A stretch of 64,000 nt of DNA from Actinomadura luzonensis (GTDB lineage Bacteria > Actinomycetota > Actinomycetes > Streptosporangiales > Streptosporangiaceae), in NCBI RefSeq assembly GCF_022664455.2, contig NZ_JAKRKC020000001.1, forward strand, positions 3,415,001 through 3,479,000, given 5' to 3'. Below the pieces are notes generated by a model, which ran no database searches, had not been told where the DNA came from, and saw nothing but the letters and a program-made list of their open reading frames with translations. Positions 60,491-64,000 of the stretch are shown piece after piece. Each line of letters opens with the position of its first letter. Within the stretch, counting starts at the first letter, position 1. The position numbers and the translations under genes were made by a program.

Positions 60491-61699
60491 ATGGCAACCG
60501 AAACGGGGCGCGGGCACGACCCGGGACCGTCGGGAGGTCCGGGAGGCTCCCCGCTCGGCCGCATCCTGCGGGGCGGCCTGGCCGCGCTCGGCAGCATCAG
60601 GAGCCTGGGGCTCGGCCGCTGGCTGCGGATGGAGCGCGAGGAGCTCATCCAGACGGTCAAGGTGACGGGGGCGTGCGTCCTGTCGTGGTGGCTGGCGGCG
60701 TACGTGCTGAGGCTGGAGCTGCCGGTGCTGGTGCCGATCGGGGTGCTGCTGACGGTCTCGGCGACCGCGTACGGCACGCTGGTGCGCGGCGCGCAGCAGG
60801 TCGGCGCGGTCGTGGTGGGCCTGGGGGCGGCGATGGGGCTGATCTGGCTGATCGGCGTCAACGCGGTGACGCTGGCCGTGCTCGTCGTGGCGGGCCTGGT
60901 GCTGACCCGCCTGCTCAACCTGCCGGCGCAGAACGTGCAGATCCCGATCACGGCGCTGCTGGTGCTCTCGCTCGGCAGCACCTACGGCTTCGCCCGGCTG
61001 GCCGACGTGCTGCTGGGCGCGGCCATCGGCATCGCGGCGAACCTGCTGATCCTGCCGCCCCGCTTCGTCGAGCACGCGATGCGGGAGCTGTGCGAGCTGT
61101 CGGGCGAGCTGTCGGAGCTGGCCGCCGACATGGCGTACGGGCTGCGCACGCGGTGGGGCGGCGACCAGGCCGAGGACTGGCTGGAGCGGGCCAGGAGCCT
61201 GTCGCGGCGCCTGGAGGCCGGCAAGGAGACCACGGACCAGGCGGCGGAGTCGGTACGGCTGTCGCTGCGCCGCCGCCGCTACGACCGGCGGCTGCGGCAG
61301 GTGGCCGAGGCCGCGACCTGCCTGGATCACGCCTGCTACCAGTTGCGGGGCCTGGCCAGGGGGCTGGCGGACCTGGCGGCGGGGGTGCAGGGGCTGCCGG
61401 GCGAGGACGCCACCGGCCTGGCGCGGCCGCTGGCCGAGGAGCTGGAGGCGTTGTCGCGGCTGTTCGGCGCGTTCGGGCGGCTGCAGCTCGGCGGGCGCGA
61501 CGAGGACCTGCGGGAGCTGCGGGCGGCGTTGCGCGACGCCGAGCAGCGGCAGGCCCTGTCGCGGACGATGTTCGAACGGGCGGGCGACGACCGGCTGCGC
61601 TCGTTGCAGGGGGCGCTGCTGGAGGAGTGCGCGCGCATCCGCCACGAGTTCGACCCCGACCACGGGCCGCACCGCGACGCCTTCCCCGGCCCGGCCTGA
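60491..61699 (+). CDS. FUSC/ArAE-type membrane protein (aromatic acid exporter-like)
   Basis: 402 residues. Six or so membrane segments at about 55-195 (VKVTGACVLSWWLAAYVL, LPVLVPIGVLLTVSATAYGTL, VGAVVVGLGAAMGLIWLIG, VLVVAGLVLTRLL, ITALLVLSLGSTYGFARL, LLGAAIGIAANLLILPP), then a long cytoplasmic helical region with LSRRLEAGKETTDQAAESV. This is one half-unit of FUSC proteins, such as AaeB, that export aromatic acids or stress compounds. A cluster role is not evident. Confidence 0.82.
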   Translation: MATETGRGHDPGPSGGPGGSPLGRILRGGLAALGSIRSLGLGRWLRMEREELIQTVKVTGACVLSWWLAAYVLRLELPVLVPIGVLLTVSATAYGTLVRGAQQVGAVVVGLGAAMGLIWLIGVNAVTLAVLVVAGLVLTRLLNLPAQNVQIPITALLVLSLGSTYGFARLADVLLGAAIGIAANLLILPPRFVEHAMRELCELSGELSELAADMAYGLRTRWGGDQAEDWLERARSLSRRLEAGKETTDQAAESVRLSLRRRRYDRRLRQVAEAATCLDHACYQLRGLARGLADLAAGVQGLPGEDATGLARPLAEELEALSRLFGAFGRLQLGGRDEDLRELRAALRDAEQRQALSRTMFERAGDDRLRSLQGALLEECARIRHEFDPDHGPHRDAFPGPA

Positions 61700-61721
61700 C
61701 CGGCTCGCGGGCGGGCGCCGC

Positions 61722-62654
61722 TCAGCCGAGGTCGGGGTGCGGGGCGTAGCGGTCGGGGCGGACCAGGGCGTCGTCGCCGGCCATGAGGGTGTCGGTGTCG
61801 GTGATGCGCCAACCGGCCTCCAGCAGCGCGGGCACCAGCGGGCTGGTGCCCGGCACGGCCACTTTCCCGATCGCGCCGGTCACCTGACCGCCGGTTTGCC
61901 GGGCGGTTTCCCGGGCGGTTTGCCAGGCGGCGGCCAGGGCGCCGAGCACCGCGCGGGCGCAGCCGTGCGGGGTGTCGCCGCCGGCCGGCCCGATCACGAC
62001 GTCCTCGCCGGCCCGGCGGGCGAAGGCGTAGGAGCCGCCGGGGGTGACGTGCGCGCTGACGCCCGGCTGGGCGGCGTACCAGGCGAGCGTGGCGGGCCGG
62101 GCGCCGCCGGAGGCGCGCGCGTCGGCGCCGGCCACCTCGCCGGCCACCTCCCGCGCGCTCGCCGGCCGGACGGCCCCGCCGGGCAGCGGCGCGAGCGGGC
62201 CGCTCAGGTAGAGCAGCGGCGTCCAGGGCCGCAGCCCGTGCCGGACGTACAGCGCCACGGCCCGGGCGTCGGAGGAGGCGAAGGTGACCTTCGGCCCGGG
62301 CGCGGCCAGCAGCCCCGCCAGCAACGCCCGCCCGACGCCGCCGGACTGGTGCTCGGGCAGCACGAACAGGTCGCCCAGGTGGGTGAGGCCGCCGCGCCGC
62401 AACGTCCCCCCGAACCCGACGGCGCCCTCTCCCTCGGCGCCCTCTCCCTCGGCGGCCCCTCCCTCTGTCGCGACGAGGAGCTCGCCGAACGCGCGCTCGG
62501 CGTCCAGGAAGTCGCTGCCGCCGGGCCAGCCGCCCAGCAGCCCGAACCGGTGGGCGATGCGCCGCACGGCGGGCATGTCGGCGTCACCTGCGGCCCGCAC
62601 CGCCGGCCCCGGCCGCGCGTTCACCGGCCGCGCGTTCACCGGCCGCGCGTTCAC
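61722..62654 (-). CDS. GNAT-family acetyltransferase (two GNAT-like parts)
   Basis: 310 residues from a GTG at 62654 that overlaps the pta stop (GTGA). The first GNAT part spans about 20-165, with the acetyl-CoA loop LPEHQSGGVGRALLAGLLA and FASSDARAVALYVRHGLRP; the C-terminal part has ARAVLGALAAAWQTARE and ends in a degenerate second domain. Acceptor unknown. The start codon lies in a three-fold repeat, so GTGs at 62654, 62639 and 62624 are all in frame and any may be used. Confidence 0.82.
   Translation of the reverse strand: MNARPVNARPVNARPGPAVRAAGDADMPAVRRIAHRFGLLGGWPGGSDFLDAERAFGELLVATEGGAAEGEGAEGEGAVGFGGTLRRGGLTHLGDLFVLPEHQSGGVGRALLAGLLAAPGPKVTFASSDARAVALYVRHGLRPWTPLLYLSGPLAPLPGGAVRPASAREVAGEVAGADARASGGARPATLAWYAAQPGVSAHVTPGGSYAFARRAGEDVVIGPAGGDTPHGCARAVLGALAAAWQTARETARQTGGQVTGAIGKVAVPGTSPLVPALLEAGWRITDTDTLMAGDDALVRPDRYAPHPDLG
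62610..62654. repeat. Tandem 15-bp repeat, three copies, spanning pta stop and GNAT start
   Basis: The same 15 bp (minus strand GTGAACGCGCGGCCG) occur at 62654-62640, 62639-62625 and 62624-62610. Each copy carries a GTGA start/stop junction and encodes VNARP. Confidence 0.92.
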
Positions 62655-64000
62655 CGGCCCGGGGCGGGCGCGTAGGCCCGCTCCCCGCGCCCGCCGGCGT
62701 CCTCCTGCGGGACGTCGTCGCGCACCTGCGCGGCGGTGATGGCGACGGTGGTGACGATGTCGGCGACCGTCGCGCCCCGCGACAGGTCGTTGACCGGTTT
62801 GCGGAGGTTCTGCAGCACCGGCCCGACCGCGACGGCCCCGGCGCTGCGCTGGACGGCCTTGTAGAGGTTGTTGCCGGTGTTGAGGTCGGGCACCACGAAC
62901 ACGGTGGCGCGGCCGGCGACCTCGCTGCCGGGCATCTTGGTGTGCGCGACGGCGGGGTCGATCGCGGCGTCGTACTGGATGGGGCCTTCGACGGGCAGGC
63001 CGGGGCGGCGTTCGCGGACCAGCTCGGTCGCCTGGCGCACCTTGTCGACGTCGGCGCCCGCGCCGGAGGCTCCCGTCGAGTACGACAACATCGCGATGCG
63101 CGGCTCGACGCCGAACAGCGCCGCCGTGCGGGCCGAGGAGATCGCGATGTCGGCGAGCTGGGCGGCGTCGGGGTCGGGGTTGACCGCGCAGTCGCCGTAC
63201 ACCAGCACCCGGTCGGCCAGGCACATGAAGAACACGCTGGAGACCAGCCCGAGGCGCAGCAGCTCGAACGCGGGCCTGATGGTGTGGGCGGTGGTGTGCG
63301 CGGCCCCGGACACCATGCCGTCGGCCAGGCCCTGGTGCACCATGAGGGTGCCGAAGTAGGACACGTCGGTGACGGCGTCGCGGGCCAGCTCGACGGTGAC
63401 GCCCTTGTGGGCGCGCAGGGCGGCGTACTCGCGGGCGAAACGTTCGCGCAGCTCGGGGTCGAACGGGCTGACCACCTCGGCCCCTTCGACGTCGACGCCG
63501 AGCCTGGCGGCCTTGGCGGCGATGCGTTCGCGGTCGCCGAGCAGGGTCAGCTCGGCCACGCCGCGGCGCAGCAGCACCTCGGCGGCGCGCAGGATGCGCG
63601 GCTCCTCGCCCTCGGGCAGCACGATGCGGCGGCGGCGGGCGCGCGCCCGGTCCAGCAGCTCGTACTCGAACATCAGCGGGGTGACGACGTCGGTCCTGGC
63701 GATGGCCAGGCGCTGCAGCAGCACCTGGCCGTCGACGTGCTCGGCGAACAGCCGCAGCGCGGTGTCGATCTTGCCTTCGGCCTCGGGGGTGAAGCGGCCC
63801 TGCACGGCCGACAGGCGGGTGGCGGTGTCGAAGGTGTCGCGGTCGGTGGCGATGACCGGCAGGGGGATGACCATGCCGCGCAGCAGCCGTTCGACGGGGG
63901 CGGGCAGCTCGGTGCCGCCGGTCATGATCAGCGCGGACAGGGCGGGGAAGCCGGGGGAGACGTGCGCGGCGATCAGGCCGGGCAGCAGCGCGGCGGCGCG
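62651..64000 (-). CDS. pta: Phosphate acetyltransferase (5' end cut by window edge)
   Basis: The frame stays open to the right edge, so the N-terminus is missing. The 450 visible residues hold a DRTGG-type end and the whole PTA_PTB catalytic domain: RARRRRIVLPEGEEPRILRA, GLADGMVSGAAHTTAHTIRPA, VYGDCAVNPDPDAAQLADIA, LSYSTGASGAGADVDKV and FPDLNTGNNLYKAVQ-like VVPDLNTGNNLYKAV. It interconverts acetyl-CoA and acetyl phosphate; ackA, its usual partner, would lie outside the window or elsewhere. The length of the visible part and the upstream frame indicate the long form with a P-loop N-terminal domain. Confidence 0.95.
   Translation of the reverse strand, partial: RAAALLPGLIAAHVSPGFPALSALIMTGGTELPAPVERLLRGMVIPLPVIATDRDTFDTATRLSAVQGRFTPEAEGKIDTALRLFAEHVDGQVLLQRLAIARTDVVTPLMFEYELLDRARARRRRIVLPEGEEPRILRAAEVLLRRGVAELTLLGDRERIAAKAARLGVDVEGAEVVSPFDPELRERFAREYAALRAHKGVTVELARDAVTDVSYFGTLMVHQGLADGMVSGAAHTTAHTIRPAFELLRLGLVSSVFFMCLADRVLVYGDCAVNPDPDAAQLADIAISSARTAALFGVEPRIAMLSYSTGASGAGADVDKVRQATELVRERRPGLPVEGPIQYDAAIDPAVAHTKMPGSEVAGRATVFVVPDLNTGNNLYKAVQRSAGAVAVGPVLQNLRKPVNDLSRGATVADIVTTVAITAAQVRDDVPQEDAGGRGERAYAPAPGR

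Overview
The window is a strongly GC-rich, densely coded stretch of actinomycete chromosome. Actinomycete marks include mycothiol-dependent DinB-type enzymes, an F420/luciferase-like oxidoreductase, WYL-domain regulators, secreted proteins with family 2 cellulose-binding modules, a CebR-type operator and many GTG starts. Several starts have only a TANNNT -10 element 6-8 nt upstream, which suggests leaderless mRNAs. The gene content would fit a Streptosporangiaceae genome (Nonomuraea-like), but that is an inference. I see no rRNA, tRNA, CRISPR array, insertion sequence or origin.

Layout. 1-7971: a WYL regulator (cut by the left edge), a damaged SRPBCC gene, a small secreted protein, a secreted CE1/FN3/CBM2 esterase with LacI-like operators, an epoxide hydrolase, a DinB-type protein, a serine hydrolase and an NTF2-like protein. 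8110-13886: a LuxR-type two-component system with a membrane protein, divergent from a Cpe/LpqF-like lipoprotein. 13899-29257: a 13-gene, tightly coupled minus-strand operon encoding an uncharacterised nonribosomal-peptide/amide-ligase pathway. It has a DAO-type flavoenzyme, a lone carrier protein, a C-A-PCP-esterase NRPS, an MbtH protein, a lone adenylation enzyme, an ATP-grasp ligase, two MFS exporters, a GYD protein, a HAD-like protein, a FemAB-type acyltransferase, an alpha/alpha-toroid protein and a TrpA-like protein without the catalytic Asp. It is preceded by 735 bp rich in inverted repeats.

29993-44260: DUF885 peptidase, agmatinase-type enzyme, a VOC/UvrA-like/AraC/VOC group whose two VOC genes share one promoter architecture, a PadR/DUF1048 operon, a LexA, a DUF6230/DUF6114 pair, a TetR/DUF2867 pair and small hypothetical genes. 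44468-53456: a fatty-acid desaturase, a second UvrA-like gene divergent from a WYL regulator, a frameshifted DUF6010 gene, a cellulose-binding Cip1-like protein under a perfect CebR-type operator, an LLM oxidoreductase, an FBP protein, a TetR and a CHAP hydrolase. 53840-64000: an I36-like protein, a TetR/methyltransferase pair, an aminoglycoside-phosphotransferase-like gene, an FAD/NAD(P) protein, a haem-oxygenase-like diiron enzyme, a rhodopsin-transducer-like protein, a FUSC transporter, a GNAT and phosphate acetyltransferase (cut by the right edge).

Three patterns cross the window. Several genes are broken by what look like single missing bases in G/C runs. Short tandem duplications cluster at gene ends and often include the stop codon. 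Leaderless promoters recur.
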